A DNA stretch of 44,226 bases from Candidatus Electrothrix aarhusensis (GCA_004028505.1 MTKO01000082.1:1-44226), one strand, 5' to 3'. Positions 1-8,992 are shown, counted from the stretch's first letter. The notes: generated by a model from the sequence alone, not told the origin. Program-made: numbers and translations.

Positions 1-191
1 TAACTTATAACTATTTATAAGAAAAAAAGTATCGGTTCAATATCCCAAAAATAGAGCACTATTAATGCAGGTTGCGATTTGGCAATTTAATTTGTCTTTT
101 TCAAGATATATCAGGAGCAAGATAAGCCTGATTTGTTCCAAAAATACAGAATTTGACAAAGCTTTGAATGCTTGAGTAATAGGAGAATCCC

Positions 192-1097
192 TTGTATCTT
201 AAGCATTTCGGGTTTAAACGACTGCCTTTCGAAAACACACCTGATCCAATTTTTTTCTTCATGGGGGACCGCTACCGTAAGATACTTGCGCTGTTGCTTC
301 ATGGCATACGCTCCCGTAAAGGTCTCATGTGTCTTACCGGCCCGGTCGGTTCCGGTAAAACGATGATAGGGGCGGCACTAAAAAAACATCTTTCCAATAA
401 ATGTTTAATTATTGAACTGCCCCATCCCGATGTATCCCGTGTAGAGTTGCTTACGTTTATTGCCCGTCATTTAAGAATTCCCGTTCCTCCATCTGATACA
501 TTATTACTGCTAGGTAAGATTCGAAAAATTCTTGTCCAACTTAACAGCAAGAATAAATATTGCCTGCTGATAATTGATGAAGCTCATTTAATAAAGAAAA
601 GTTTTTTTCAAGAAATCTTAATACTATCAAATTTGGCAACAGCCGATTTTAAGCTTATTCAAATTTTACTCATCGGACAACATGAATTGGCGGAAACTCT
701 CACGTTGAAGGAGATGCGCCAATTTATGCAGCGATTATACGTCGCCGAAACTCTCTGTCCAATGGATCGAGATCATTCTTTGTCTTATATTGCTCATCGA
801 CTTGCAGTAGGTGGGGGCCTAATTGATATATTTTTACCGGAAACTTTAGATGCCATCATTCAGGAATCAGGAGGGTTACCGCGTAATATCAATAAGTTAT
901 GCGACACCTCTCTCTTGAATGCATTTGTTGCCGGGCAATTGAAGGTGAGTTGTACTGACTTTCAAAAAACGCTACGTAGTCAAGAGAAAAAATATATCCG
1001 ATCGGATAGTGAGCTGTTAAAAGAGACGAACAGTGTGACTTGGATGAGCCAACTCTTTTCTGCTCTGACTCGAAAGGTTAAAAACAAGCTACTTTGA
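192..1097 (+). CDS. ExeA/GspA-like AAA ATPase of an exopolysaccharide locus
   Basis: A 301-residue P-loop ATPase of the ExeA family. Walker A is GPVGSGKT (residues 50-57) and Walker B is LLIIDEAH (125-132). The N-terminus YLKHFGFKRLPFENTPDP is the family signature, which fixes the start at a TTG codon at 192; an AGGAG ribosome site at 181-185 sits six bases before it. The protein lacks the C-terminal peptidoglycan-binding domain of full-length ExeA and resembles the short ATPases of exosortase/PEP-CTERM-type polysaccharide clusters (family knowledge). The next gene is a polysaccharide export lipoprotein on the same strand, which supports a role in envelope polysaccharide assembly or its control. 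No membrane segment is evident. The role within the complex is inference; the ATPase call is firm. Confidence 0.85.
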   Translation: MYLKHFGFKRLPFENTPDPIFFFMGDRYRKILALLLHGIRSRKGLMCLTGPVGSGKTMIGAALKKHLSNKCLIIELPHPDVSRVELLTFIARHLRIPVPPSDTLLLLGKIRKILVQLNSKNKYCLLIIDEAHLIKKSFFQEILILSNLATADFKLIQILLIGQHELAETLTLKEMRQFMQRLYVAETLCPMDRDHSLSYIAHRLAVGGGLIDIFLPETLDAIIQESGGLPRNINKLCDTSLLNAFVAGQLKVSCTDFQKTLRSQEKKYIRSDSELLKETNSVTWMSQLFSALTRKVKNKLL

Positions 1098-1117
1098 AAG
1101 TAAATGAAAAGATAGTC

Positions 1118-1136
1118 TTCCCCCTCTTCGGGGGAG
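1118..1136 (+). terminator. Short GC-rich hairpin after the ATPase gene
   Basis: TTCCCCC, loop TCTTC, then GGGGGAG forms a 5-7 bp stem just after the ATPase stop. No U-tract follows, so it may be a weak or Rho-dependent terminator or a processing hairpin rather than an intrinsic terminator. Confidence 0.3.
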
Positions 1137-1253
1137 AACATTAAATCGATGGTTCTTAAATTTCAAGTGTAAAAAAACGCTTTGCATATGCCTTTTTATA
1201 GTTTGAAACTGAAATCATGCCCCTTCATGACATTTTCCACATCCTGTTAATCT

Positions 1254-2237
1254 ATGAAATTCGTCCTGCTCAAACAATTTATGTTGCTATGTTTACTTCT
1301 CATCATTACGGGGTGCGCAAATGAAGAGATCCAGTTGCCGATTAAAACTATAACATCGGAACCTATTATTCCGGCTAACTATTTGATCGGCCCATCAGAT
1401 AAACTGGAAGTTTTATATTATATGGAATTCGGGCTTTCTTCGACCGATTATATAATTGATATAGAAGACGTATTACTTGTTGATTTTTATTATTATCCTA
1501 AGATAAGCAGGTCTGTGACGGTCAGGCCCGACGGTTTCATTACACTGCCCAAAGTCGGCGACATAAAAGCTGTGGGAGAAGAACCCGCTAAACTTGCCAA
1601 AAAGATATCGAAATTATTCTCAGCACACCTTGCTAAGCCGACAGTAACAGTAACATTAACTGAATTCAACGCAAAAATTAAAGAACTCAAAAAGACAATC
1701 TACACAACAGGAGGAGGGCAAGCAAAACAGATTGTTGTCAGGCCAGATGGAAGAATTTCCCTTCCATATCTCAAAGAGGACTCCATGGCAGCAGGAAAAA
1801 CGACGGTGGAGCTCGGTAGAGAGCTGTCAAGTCAATACGGTGAGCATATCAGAAATATCAGCATTACGGTATCGCTTATGAAAGCCGAATCCTTTCAGGT
1901 CTGCATAATGGGAGATGTTAAAACTACAGGTTATTACCCGCTTTTTGGTCCAACAACTCTCTTGCAGCTTATTGCTCGTGCCGGTGGATTCACCAAGGAG
2001 GCTAATATTCGTCAGGTTGTTGTTATCAGTCGTGGCAAAGGTGGAAAACCTGAAGCTGCAGTAGCGGATGTGGAAGGAATGCTTAAAAGAGGTGAGCCTG
2101 AACCCATGATTCAACAGTATGACGTAATCTATGTGCCTCGTACTTCGCTCGCTGATGCGGCTTTTACGGCTGACGCAATTTGGAAATTCATACCAGTTCG
2201 CTTCAGTAGCAATATATACTCTCCCTTAAGTGATTAA
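1254..2237 (+). CDS. Polysaccharide biosynthesis/export lipoprotein (Wza-like, SLBB)
   Basis: A 327-residue exported lipoprotein. A hydrophobic signal ends in the lipobox IITGC with Cys21 as the acylation site. The sequence starting YLIGPSDKLEV is the Poly_export domain, with the typical VRPDGFITLPKVGDI block. A second VRPDGRISLPY block follows, then an SLBB-like region (VCIMGDVKTTGYYPL, LLQLIARAGGF). Wza-family proteins form the outer-membrane channel for capsule or exopolysaccharide export. The doubled VRPDG block suggests a repeated export domain. It is about 155 bp downstream of the ExeA-like ATPase on the same strand. No polymerase or glycosyltransferase is in the window, so the rest of the locus presumably lies to the left. 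The ATG at 1254 has no strong ribosome site but precedes the signal peptide directly. Confidence 0.85.
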   Translation: MKFVLLKQFMLLCLLLIITGCANEEIQLPIKTITSEPIIPANYLIGPSDKLEVLYYMEFGLSSTDYIIDIEDVLLVDFYYYPKISRSVTVRPDGFITLPKVGDIKAVGEEPAKLAKKISKLFSAHLAKPTVTVTLTEFNAKIKELKKTIYTTGGGQAKQIVVRPDGRISLPYLKEDSMAAGKTTVELGRELSSQYGEHIRNISITVSLMKAESFQVCIMGDVKTTGYYPLFGPTTLLQLIARAGGFTKEANIRQVVVISRGKGGKPEAAVADVEGMLKRGEPEPMIQQYDVIYVPRTSLADAAFTADAIWKFIPVRFSSNIYSPLSD

Positions 2238-2561
2238 CAGCTTGTTTCATAATCAATATAAGGATAATTTAGGTGTCTCCTACAATAAACTCTTTGCAAA
2301 CAGTTACAGTTTTATCTGCTCTGCGAAGGAACCTAATTCTGAATATTGCAAAGAGACGTGCTGAATGTCGGATATAAAATAGTAAATTTGATTACTAAGA
2401 CATCAACCAATCAGCGATGATTATTGAATAAAAAGAAATAATCTATCAAGATTATCCCTACATCGCCTCTCGCGCCCTTCCAATATCGGGCTGGCGAGCA
2501 TAGGCTCACCTCGAAACAGCCCGTATCTTTTTCACCTACAGGTCAAAAACTTAAACGCTCT
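2238..2561. other. Intergenic region, nothing recognised
   Basis: A 324-bp AT-rich stretch between the export lipoprotein and the EamA transporter. I see no convincing ORF, tRNA, repeat or terminator. It presumably holds the promoter of the downstream transporter. Confidence 0.4.
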
Positions 2562-3563
2562 ATGATACCCCTGAAGTATACAGCAAGCAATGCTGTCGCA
2601 CAGCATAAAAAAAAGCAACTCTGGCCAATTCACGCCATGATGTTGCTCTGTGCCGGGCTGGTTTCAACCTCCTTCACGGTGAGCAAGGCTATTGCTGACG
2701 GCATGGACCCGGCAGTGCTCACGTTGCTGCGTTTCGTTATCGCGACCCTGCTCTTCCTGCCCTATATCTACTACAAATATGGGCTGCATCTGCCAGAGAA
2801 AAAACGCCTCTTTGGTTATGCTTGCATCAGCTTCACCCTAACCGCTTTTTTTTGGCTCATGTTTCTCTCCATGCGGTCAACTACCGCCCTGAATACCGGG
2901 GTAATCTTCACCCTAGTCCCTGGTATTTCTGGGCTGTATAGCGCAGTACTCCTCAAGGAGCGATTGGGGAAATACAGGCTCATCGCTATGATTCCAGCGA
3001 CTCTCGGTGCGATATGGGTTCTGTTTCACGGCAGTCCGGAAGAGCTGCTCGCCTTTAACCTCAACTCTGGCGATCTGATTTTTTTCGGTAGCTGCCTGCT
3101 CATGGCTTTCTATACCCCCTTGGTCAAATTCTTCCATAAGGAAGAACCCATGTCGCTGATGACCTTCTGGATTCTAGTCACCGGCTGCGGCTGGCTCCTG
3201 CTCTTTTCCGGGTACGAGCTTTTCTCTGTGCCCTGGGGGAGCGTATCGCTCAAAATCTGGAGCGGCATTATCTACCTCTCTATTTTCTCAACAATAATAA
3301 CTTTTTTCCTCAGTCAGCTCTGCATCCTCTTTCTGGGACCGACAAGGGTTATGGCCTACAGCTACCTCTATCCACCTTTTATAGTTTTGATAGAATGGGG
3401 TTTCGGCCATCCCCTGCCTTCTGTACAGATATTACCAGGGGTCGTACTGATTATTGCAGCGATGTTTATTGTTCAGCAGGGAGCAGAGGAGATTGCAGTA
3501 CCGAATGGAGCTACTACAGGAAAATCGGCAGAGAAAAAAGAAAGACAGCACAAAAAAAGATGA
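2562..3563 (+). CDS. EamA/DMT-family transporter
   Basis: A 333-residue integral membrane protein with about ten hydrophobic segments arranged as two EamA halves (drug/metabolite transporter superfamily). The first half starts near MMLLCAGLVSTSFTVSKA and contains the typical PAVLTLLRFVIATLLFLP. The second half contains FFGSCLLMAFYTPLVK and ends with VLIEWGFGHPLPSVQILPGVVLI. The C-terminal tail is short, basic and cytoplasmic. The substrate cannot be predicted; family members export or import small metabolites such as amino acids or nucleosides. It is a monocistronic-looking gene on the plus strand, convergent with the bacteriohemerythrin gene. The start could instead be one of the Met residues just before the first membrane helix; I kept the first ATG. 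Confidence 0.85.
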   Translation: MIPLKYTASNAVAQHKKKQLWPIHAMMLLCAGLVSTSFTVSKAIADGMDPAVLTLLRFVIATLLFLPYIYYKYGLHLPEKKRLFGYACISFTLTAFFWLMFLSMRSTTALNTGVIFTLVPGISGLYSAVLLKERLGKYRLIAMIPATLGAIWVLFHGSPEELLAFNLNSGDLIFFGSCLLMAFYTPLVKFFHKEEPMSLMTFWILVTGCGWLLLFSGYELFSVPWGSVSLKIWSGIIYLSIFSTIITFFLSQLCILFLGPTRVMAYSYLYPPFIVLIEWGFGHPLPSVQILPGVVLIIAAMFIVQQGAEEIAVPNGATTGKSAEKKERQHKKR

Positions 3564-3581
3564 GAGAGACCTTGTGCAACA

Positions 3582-3618
3582 GGGCGGACACGAATCCGGC
3601 GTTCCGCCCCGGTTTTTT
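3582..3618 (+). terminator. Intrinsic terminator after the EamA gene
   Basis: GGGCGGA (3582-3588) pairs with TCCGCCC (3603-3609) across a 14-base loop, followed by CGG and six T (3613-3618). Position and polarity fit the end of the plus-strand transporter transcript. Confidence 0.6.
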
Positions 3619-3653
3619 CTGCAACCGATCTCGTGAGAGAGTAAAGGGATTCG

Positions 3654-4061
3654 CTATTTAATGCCCTTTTCATTTAAAAAACTGCTGTACTTCTGATCAG
3701 TGCCCTTGATATGGCTTTGCAGCCATTTACCGAGAAACTGCAAAACATTGACTGAAACAGTCGCTCTTCCGCTATCAAACTCCCTTTTGAAATCCGTCAC
3801 TTTCTGCACAAAGGCGACATGTTCTCTCTTATGCGCAGCAGCATCAGGATATTTCACCTGTTGGAAATATTTTTCCTCCAGTTGAAAATGAGAAGCCGTG
3901 TAGCTGATCAGCCCGTTCAGAATATCTCCGAGAACATCCTTGCCGTGTCCAGCTTTCATAGCGTCAGTGAGTTCATTAATCATTTCAAACAGTTTTTTGT
4001 GCTCTTGATCAATTTTCACCACATTAACGCTGAAGCTGTCATTCCATTTAATCAGGCTCAT
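3654..4061 (-). CDS. Bacteriohemerythrin
   Basis: A 135-residue single-domain hemerythrin that binds O2 through a non-heme di-iron site. All seven canonical ligands are visible: His21 (IDQEHKKL), His58 and Glu62 (SHFQLEEKYF), His77 and His81 (AHKREHVAF), His117 and Asp122 (LQSHIKGTDQ). The W-N-D-S-F-S-V-N-V-x-x-I-D-x-Q-H start is typical of the bacterial family. It is soluble and lacks any signal or fused sensor domain, so it probably acts in cytoplasmic O2 storage, transport or scavenging. A strong GAGGAGG ribosome site lies upstream of the ATG at 4061. Such proteins are common in bacteria living at oxic-anoxic interfaces, which fits the inferred lifestyle. The call is secure. Confidence 0.95.
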   Translation of the reverse strand: MSLIKWNDSFSVNVVKIDQEHKKLFEMINELTDAMKAGHGKDVLGDILNGLISYTASHFQLEEKYFQQVKYPDAAAHKREHVAFVQKVTDFKREFDSGRATVSVNVLQFLGKWLQSHIKGTDQKYSSFLNEKGIK

Positions 4062-4272
4062 TGTTTACACCCTCCTCTTTTGGTATTCAGGCCCTTTATG
4101 GGACCACAATGTACTGCAAGAATTATACATTTTTTACAGCGAAGAATATAGTATCTTTTACTCGTCAGGGACGAGCCAAGAAAAGGTAAAAAGAACGCTC
4201 GCTGTACGAAACAGAGCCAAGGCATATTGAAAACAAAATTTCTACAACAAGAGACAACCAGACTCCTTAAAT

Positions 4273-5211
4273 TTATTCATGTTTATCCCTCTTCCTGAGA
4301 CGCCCCAACAGCTGCTCATGAATATTATCAAAGCCACCGTTGGAGAGAATTGCAACAACATCACCTGACCTGACCTTTTCCGCAAGAAAGGCGAGGATCG
4401 CAGCAGTATCAGGGAAATATTCAGCAGGGATTCCTTGTTTATTCAGGGCGACTGCCAATTGTTGGGAGGAAAACTGCTCTTCAGCAGGCACATTGGCGAG
4501 CGGAACAATCTCCCGTACAAGAACCTGATCAGCCCCACTGAAAGCCTGCTCGTATTGCTGCTGAAACACCGCTCTCCGGCTGGAGTTGGTTCGAGGCTCA
4601 AAAACGATGAGCAGACGTCGATCTGGCCAGGCCAAACGCAGCGCCTGCACAGTCTCTCGAACCGCAGTAGGATGATGGGCAAAATCGTCAACCACTGTAA
4701 TGCCGTCAACCTCTCCCCGAATCTGCTGGCGTCTCTTGATCCCCTCAAAGGAAGCCAGCCCCTCTCTGATAGCACTCTGACTGATCCCGAGATGATCCAT
4801 CAGGGCAATCACGGCCAAGGCATTGAGTCCGTTATGGCGACCCGACATGGGCAGAGTGAATGCACCGAACAGGATGCCGTCCTTGTAGGCGGCAAAAGAG
4901 GAGCTGAGTCCGTTGACCGTCAAGTCACGTAATTGCCAGGAGCAGTCTTTGCCGGTCCCATAGCTGATGATCGGGCCGGTGCATTGCCCTGCAATTTCTG
5001 CAACCACAGGATCATCCATGCAGGCGATCAAGGCCCCATCTTGGGGAATTAGACTAATAAAATGGGCAAAGGAATCCTTAATCGCGTCAAGATCAGCAAA
5101 GATATCTGCGTGATCAAACTCAATGGACGTCAGAATAGCGTAATGAGGGCGGTAATGGAGGAACTTGGAGACCTTATTGAAAAAGGCGGTGTCGTACTCA
5201 TCCCCTTCCAC
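4273..5211 (-). CDS. mpl: Mpl ligase, C-terminal part (after frameshift)
   Basis: The second half of a Mur-ligase-family protein. It resumes at EGDEYDTAFFNKVSKFLHYRP, the central Mpl signature, and carries the Mur ligase middle and C-terminal domains (FDHADIFADLDAIK, TVVDDFAHHPTAVRETVQALR, EPRTNSSRRAVFQ). Mpl (UDP-N-acetylmuramate:L-alanyl-gamma-D-glutamyl-meso-diaminopimelate ligase) reattaches recycled murein tripeptide to UDP-MurNAc in the cytoplasm. Only a one-base shift near 5231-5234 separates it from the N-terminal part at 5130-5735. Adding one G (TTGGTAAA to TTGGGTAAA on the coding strand) restores one 487-residue ORF. The internal start at 5211 is therefore probably not a real initiation site. 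Confidence 0.9.
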   Translation of the reverse strand: MEGDEYDTAFFNKVSKFLHYRPHYAILTSIEFDHADIFADLDAIKDSFAHFISLIPQDGALIACMDDPVVAEIAGQCTGPIISYGTGKDCSWQLRDLTVNGLSSSFAAYKDGILFGAFTLPMSGRHNGLNALAVIALMDHLGISQSAIREGLASFEGIKRRQQIRGEVDGITVVDDFAHHPTAVRETVQALRLAWPDRRLLIVFEPRTNSSRRAVFQQQYEQAFSGADQVLVREIVPLANVPAEEQFSSQQLAVALNKQGIPAEYFPDTAAILAFLAEKVRSGDVVAILSNGGFDNIHEQLLGRLRKRDKHE

Positions 5212-5735
5212 AACAAAATACTCGCCTTTACCAAGCGATAATTGCGGCCAAAGGCCTCGACAATACCGCCGATAAGGAAACCGGGTGAGCAGTCCGCCCG
5301 ATGCAGGGCTGAGGCCAGTAGGGATGAGGTCGTTGTTTTGCCGTGGGTTCCAGTAACCACCAACGATTTCTTCGGTTTTTCTCCGCCAAGAAAAAAATAG
5401 CCTAAGGCCTGGGGCATGGACAGGTAGGGAATACCAAGCTCAGCCAGACGCTGCGCTTCCGGGAACACCGCCTGGATCACGTTGCCGACAATGACCAGAT
5501 CAGGGCGTGGCTCCAGATTCTCGGGGACATAGCCTTGCATAACGTCGATTCCGGCCTGGGCAAGAAAGTCAGACATGGGCGGATAGACATTCTGATCCGA
5601 ACCGGTGACCCTGTAACCGCTCTCCTTCAGCATCCCGGCTATGGCGGCCATACCGGTTCCACAAACCCCCATAATATGGATATGGCGAATATTATCCGGT
5701 GCAGCATTGAGCTGCGGATCAAGCCGGGTTGTCAT
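5130..5735 (-). CDS. mpl: Mpl ligase, N-terminal part (frameshifted)
   Basis: The N-terminal Rossmann-like domain (HIHIMGVCGTGMAAIAGML) and the Mur-ligase P-loop GTHGKTTTS (residues 129-137) are intact. After FGRNYRL the frame runs into about 27 unrelated residues before a stop at 5130. The true sequence continues in another frame from near 5231 (see the C-terminal part). I place the start at the ATG at 5735 (MTTRLDPQL) rather than the longer possible start at 5795, because this gives the usual short Mpl leader. This start overlaps the 3' end of the preceding small gene by 17 bp, implying translational coupling. The break is most likely a sequencing deletion; if real, the enzyme would be lost. 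Confidence 0.88.
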   Translation of the reverse strand: MTTRLDPQLNAAPDNIRHIHIMGVCGTGMAAIAGMLKESGYRVTGSDQNVYPPMSDFLAQAGIDVMQGYVPENLEPRPDLVIVGNVIQAVFPEAQRLAELGIPYLSMPQALGYFFLGGEKPKKSLVVTGTHGKTTTSSLLASALHRADCSPGFLIGGIVEAFGRNYRLVKASILLWKGMSTTPPFSIRSPSSSITALITLF

Positions 5736-5925
5736 GACAGAGCTCCTTTGCCGATTTCCTGACAGCGTTGAAGACCCGCTCGTAATGTTCCTCAAAATTA
5801 CCAGGGGTCACCCGGCCAATTTCGATAAATTTAACCACGATCTCCTTGGTCACCTTCAAAATAGCCTCATCCGTGACAGGCCGATTATAGGGCTGTTTCG
5901 TCTGTTTTTCGCTCATTGTATACAT
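5719..5925 (-). CDS. Small conserved-looking hypothetical protein
   Basis: A 68-residue soluble protein with no signal peptide or membrane segment, predicted mostly helical (PVTDEAILKVTKEIVVKF, then FEEHYERVFNAVRKSAKEL). I do not recognise a named family. Its stop overlaps the start of mpl by 17 bp on the same strand, which supports a real, coupled gene in one operon. The true start may be Met4 (MSEKQ) rather than Met1; neither has a clear ribosome site. The function is unknown, and a link to murein recycling is suggested only by position. Confidence 0.65.
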   Translation of the reverse strand: MYTMSEKQTKQPYNRPVTDEAILKVTKEIVVKFIEIGRVTPGNFEEHYERVFNAVRKSAKELCHDNPA

Positions 5926-5973
5926 AAAGGAAGTTGTTCTCGTTCAGATAATCCGTGTAAACCACAACAGGAT

Positions 5974-6029
5974 AAAAAAAGCCCCTGTCACCCTAAGAAG
6001 AAGGCCAATTCCAGTCAAAGTAACAGGGG
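5974..6029 (-). terminator. Intrinsic terminator of the 207-residue exported protein gene
   Basis: Read on the minus strand, CCCCTGTTAC (from 6029) pairs with GTGACAGGGG (to 5982) with one wobble and a loop of about 28 bases, followed by a T7 run (5980-5974). It lies downstream of the gene ending at 6105. Confidence 0.6.
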
Positions 6030-6104
6030 ACTTGCCTCACACAGGAAAAACCTCTTAAGCACTCCCTGGGAGGATGTTGTTTTTCTTAGCCTAAAAGATT
6101 CTAC

Positions 6105-6728
6105 TTAGTTCCTGGCCAACCCATCAAAATCAATAGACTCAGCAAATTTCAGCAAGGTTTCTCGCTCAAGCCCATGCCCTTTGACGGTGACCATAAAGCG
6201 GCTGGCAACCACGATATCAATCTCACCCTTACGATCCTTTTCATCGTATTTGATCATAGCGCGTTGCCGTTTGACAGTCTTAATGACCCCACCAGCAGCT
6301 CCGGCAAACATAGGGTTGTTGAGCATGGTCATAATGGATTGAAGCACCGGTGAGTCTGAGACCATCTCAATGGAAAGAGATGCGCCCTTGTTAGTGTAAT
6401 AATCGCGACTCACTGTCACACCACCCCCGAAGACTGCTGTACCCAAGGCCTGGGCAGTGGCGGGCTTGGCCTGCCAGCCACTCAATGGCTCGGGCAGCAA
6501 GGCCTGCATGCGTTCGCTTCTTTTTTGGCGTATCAACTGGGTGGCATAATCAAGGTTGGAGATTGCTCCAGCAAACTCACCGAGTTTATACTGTTTGAGC
6601 GCTTCATTAATGGTTGTCAGTACATCATCGGATTCTTCTTGAGCAAAAACAGACTGTGAGAAAAAACAGGTAAGAAAAATGGATAAAATTATGAAAGAAT
6701 CAAAATAGATTGTTCGTTTTCTCTTCAT
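6105..6728 (-). CDS. Exported hypothetical protein
   Basis: A 207-residue protein with an N-terminal signal peptide (basic start, hydrophobic stretch FIILSIFLTCFFSQSVFA, probable cleavage after VFA before QEES). The mature part starts with a helical segment resembling a TPR unit (INEALKQYKLGEFAGAISNLDYATQLIR). It continues with a domain containing GWQAKPATAQALG, GGGVTVSRDYYT and VKGHGLERETLLKFAESIDFDGL. I cannot name the family. The late part resembles small periplasmic domains that measure or bind lipid or metal, but this is a guess. It has its own downstream terminator, so it is probably transcribed alone. Confidence 0.75.
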   Translation of the reverse strand: MKRKRTIYFDSFIILSIFLTCFFSQSVFAQEESDDVLTTINEALKQYKLGEFAGAISNLDYATQLIRQKRSERMQALLPEPLSGWQAKPATAQALGTAVFGGGVTVSRDYYTNKGASLSIEMVSDSPVLQSIMTMLNNPMFAGAAGGVIKTVKRQRAMIKYDEKDRKGEIDIVVASRFMVTVKGHGLERETLLKFAESIDFDGLARN

Positions 6729-6900
6729 TATATTCTCTGGTTTTTAAGGGCCGGGAATCGTTCTTTTCCTTATTATGTGATACCAATCCACAGAACCCAT
6801 GTCAAGCTGGAACAACGACATGCGTTCCCTCAAGCCCCTAAGCCAGTGATGGGCACGCCAGTCTCCAGCAATCAGTCTCACTGGTTTTCTACAAAGCTGA

Positions 6901-7422
6901 TCAGGACACATCTTCGTCCTCGTCTTTACAGCAGACTGACAAAGCTTTTTCCGCAATAACAACCCGATTTCGACCATTATTTTTTGCCTTGTATAGAGCA
7001 CAGTCAGCAGCCCTAATCACCTCTTTGATACTTCCTCCGTGCTCTGGAAAGAGAGCAACACCTAAGGAGGCCGTCACTGTATGTTCCTCATCATACATAT
7101 CTACAGCCAACCCTTCGATACCTATACGCAGTTGTTCTGCTCGCCGATGGGTATTTTGCAACGAAGCTCCGGGCAAAATAATAATAATTTCTTCGCCGCC
7201 GTAACGACAGGCGATATCTTCGTCGCGAATATTCCCTTGGACAAACGCTCCGATTTCACGAAGTACTTTGTCACCTAGGTCATGACCGTAAGTGTCATTG
7301 AACACATTAAAATGATCGATATCAATCATGATCACCCCGAGAGGTACATCATGGCGTTGGGCCCGACTGATCTCGCGATAAAAGGAGGCCTCCATATGGC
7401 GACGATTATACAGGCCGGTCAA
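6901..7422 (-). CDS. GGDEF diguanylate cyclase domain (C-terminal part after frameshift)
   Basis: A complete GGDEF domain starting LTGLYNRRHME, with the active-site motif GGEEI (R-Y-G-G-E-E) and the c-di-GMP inhibitory I-site R-D-E-D exactly five residues before GGEE. It should therefore be a product-inhibited diguanylate cyclase making c-di-GMP from two GTP. The frame joins the sensor part (7419-8411) after a one-base loss near 7437: coding-strand CAGCTATTCGG would read as Q-A/S-I-R-D-P-L-T-G with one extra base, the standard entry into a GGDEF domain. The repaired protein is 503 residues. On its own this part would lack its sensor. Confidence 0.9.
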   Translation of the reverse strand: MTGLYNRRHMEASFYREISRAQRHDVPLGVIMIDIDHFNVFNDTYGHDLGDKVLREIGAFVQGNIRDEDIACRYGGEEIIIILPGASLQNTHRRAEQLRIGIEGLAVDMYDEEHTVTASLGVALFPEHGGSIKEVIRAADCALYKAKNNGRNRVVIAEKALSVCCKDEDEDVS

Positions 7423-8411
7423 GGGATCCCGAATAGCTGGATCTTCAAGGTTTCGCGTAACCTCAAATCTATCAGGCTCATGGCGTAGCGATCTGCCATG
7501 TTCACAAAAAGACGCTGTTTCGCCTCAAATAACTGCTGCTGTTCCCTTTCCGTCTGCTTCTCTTCTCCAGGACGTATCAGCAAATGCATCATGCCGATCA
7601 CTTGACCATGCGCGGTCATGGGGACACAGAGAGAACTTTCATCCGAGCCCACCTGCGCATGCGGACAAATCGGGGTGATCTGAGGATCCTGAACAGCATG
7701 CATCTTTCCACGTCGGACAGCCCAGCATCGCTGCTGATCAAATTCGAGCTGTTTGTAGCTACGCTCTCCCCAGAAACCCACAACCCTGAGCATTTTCATG
7801 GAATCATCCAGCAAGCTAATATAGCCTGCATCCGCAGGAAATAGGCGGCGACAGCTACTGATGAGGACATGAAAAGTTTCTTCTTCAGACTCGCAAGCCT
7901 GGAGAAATTCACCCAGCTGTTGCAGGGTTATAATCTCAAGATTGCGCTGGGTCAGCTCATTGATGGTCTTGGTCAACCGATTATTGGTCACGGTCAGCTC
8001 TTTTGTCCGTTGCTGGAGCTGCTTTCTTAGCTCTATATGTTCGGCTATTTCCAGCTCCAAGCGGACATTCTTTCTTTTCAGCTGCTCCTGCTGTTCTTGT
8101 ATCTTGAAATCTGCGTTGAGGAGCTTACGTTGGTTAGTGTCGCTTACCTCGGCGAGCTGAACAAGTTGTTGCAGAATGGTCGCGTACTCCTCGGCCAAGG
8201 CGTAACCGTTTTCCCGCAGTGTATCCTGCGACAGGGAGGGATCAGAGAAAGATTCTCGTAGATTCTCCAGAAGACTGTATTTGCCTTTATACGGTACTTC
8301 GGGCTTATCCGGTTTCATTATTTTTTCAGGGGTGGCCTGTCTCAAGCAGAGGTGAACGGGTTCCGACTCTTCTTCTCTGTCACTTTCTCCTGTCTCGATG
8401 ATTCTTCCCAT
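7419..8411 (-). CDS. Coiled-coil and GAF sensor part of a diguanylate cyclase (N-terminal, frameshifted)
   Basis: The N-terminal 330 residues of the GGDEF protein encoded further downstream at 6901-7422. It contains a polar N-terminal extension, a long coiled coil (about residues 85-165, rich in Q, E, L and K: LNADFKIQEQQEQLKRKN and so on) and a GAF domain (about 165-310: LQACESEEETFHVLISSCRRLFP, CVPMTAHGQVIGMMHLL). It ends in the signalling helix DLRLRETLKIQ, where the frame is lost four codons before a stop. No membrane segment is seen, so it is a cytoplasmic sensor. The ligand is unknown. Confidence 0.88.
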   Translation of the reverse strand: MGRIIETGESDREEESEPVHLCLRQATPEKIMKPDKPEVPYKGKYSLLENLRESFSDPSLSQDTLRENGYALAEEYATILQQLVQLAEVSDTNQRKLLNADFKIQEQQEQLKRKNVRLELEIAEHIELRKQLQQRTKELTVTNNRLTKTINELTQRNLEIITLQQLGEFLQACESEEETFHVLISSCRRLFPADAGYISLLDDSMKMLRVVGFWGERSYKQLEFDQQRCWAVRRGKMHAVQDPQITPICPHAQVGSDESSLCVPMTAHGQVIGMMHLLIRPGEEKQTEREQQQLFEAKQRLFVNMADRYAMSLIDLRLRETLKIQLFGIP

Positions 8412-8591
8412 TATTTTAACGTATTCATTTTATTTTTTCTGAAAATTTTACAGCAATCACCCGGAATATCAGCTCAGGGTAACAACCTAAGCTGCAAGTT
8501 CCTGTTGATACAAAAAGAAAGCTTCACCATAATTAACCATAGCGTCCCCTGCTCTTCATACAATTCTTCTGGCTTTATTTTTCAAAAATGC

Positions 8592-8942
8592 TCACCAATC
8601 CACCCGCAGGGTGTTATCTAGGGCATCGACCTTGCTGATACGGACATTAACCGTGTCACCGGGTTCTACCGGAAAGGAGGAATTCGCTGAAAGATCAATG
8701 TCAAAGAGGCAGTCCAGCAGGAGTAGGCTGACCCGTTTAGGGCCGTGACTGACCACTAGGGCAGATACACTTTTCCCGACCAACTCTTCTAAATAGCGGA
8801 GGATCCAATAACGATGCCGATGCTGGCGTACCTTATTGGCCCGGCCCAGTTTCTGCTGAATTGTCCCGGCGAAATTCTTGCACATATCAGCGGAAAACAA
8901 CATACCCCGCCCGTGGATCATATGCGAAATTTGGAGCTGCAT
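8592..8942 (-). CDS. RNB-family exoribonuclease, C-terminal part (after frameshift)
   Basis: The C-terminal part of an RNase II/R-family enzyme. It starts within the end of the RNB domain; the residues preceding this start in the same frame read [18 protein letters not shown], the conserved RNB end. The last segment ([49 protein letters not shown]) looks like a short S1-type RNA-binding fold. One base is missing near 9014-9018: coding CCAAACCGCATTCC would read H-P-N-P-H-S-G-L-G if one C were restored. The whole protein would be 669 residues. Confidence 0.85.
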   Translation of the reverse strand: MQLQISHMIHGRGMLFSADMCKNFAGTIQQKLGRANKVRQHRHRYWILRYLEELVGKSVSALVVSHGPKRVSLLLLDCLFDIDLSANSSFPVEPGDTVNVRISKVDALDNTLRVDW

Positions 8943-8992
8943 GACTGTATCGAGAAAACGACGGATAGGCGAGGTGATAGTGGTGTAACAGT

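Noticed and set aside
153-181. TTGACA-N17-GTAATA promoter-like sequence before the ExeA-like gene
   Set aside because: The transcript would begin at about 187, five bases before the TTG start, and would lack the AGGAG ribosome site that clearly precedes it.
6744-7001. 85-residue minus-strand ORF overlapping the end of the GGDEF gene
   Set aside because: Out-of-frame overlap with a solid GGDEF domain; no motif and no ribosome site.
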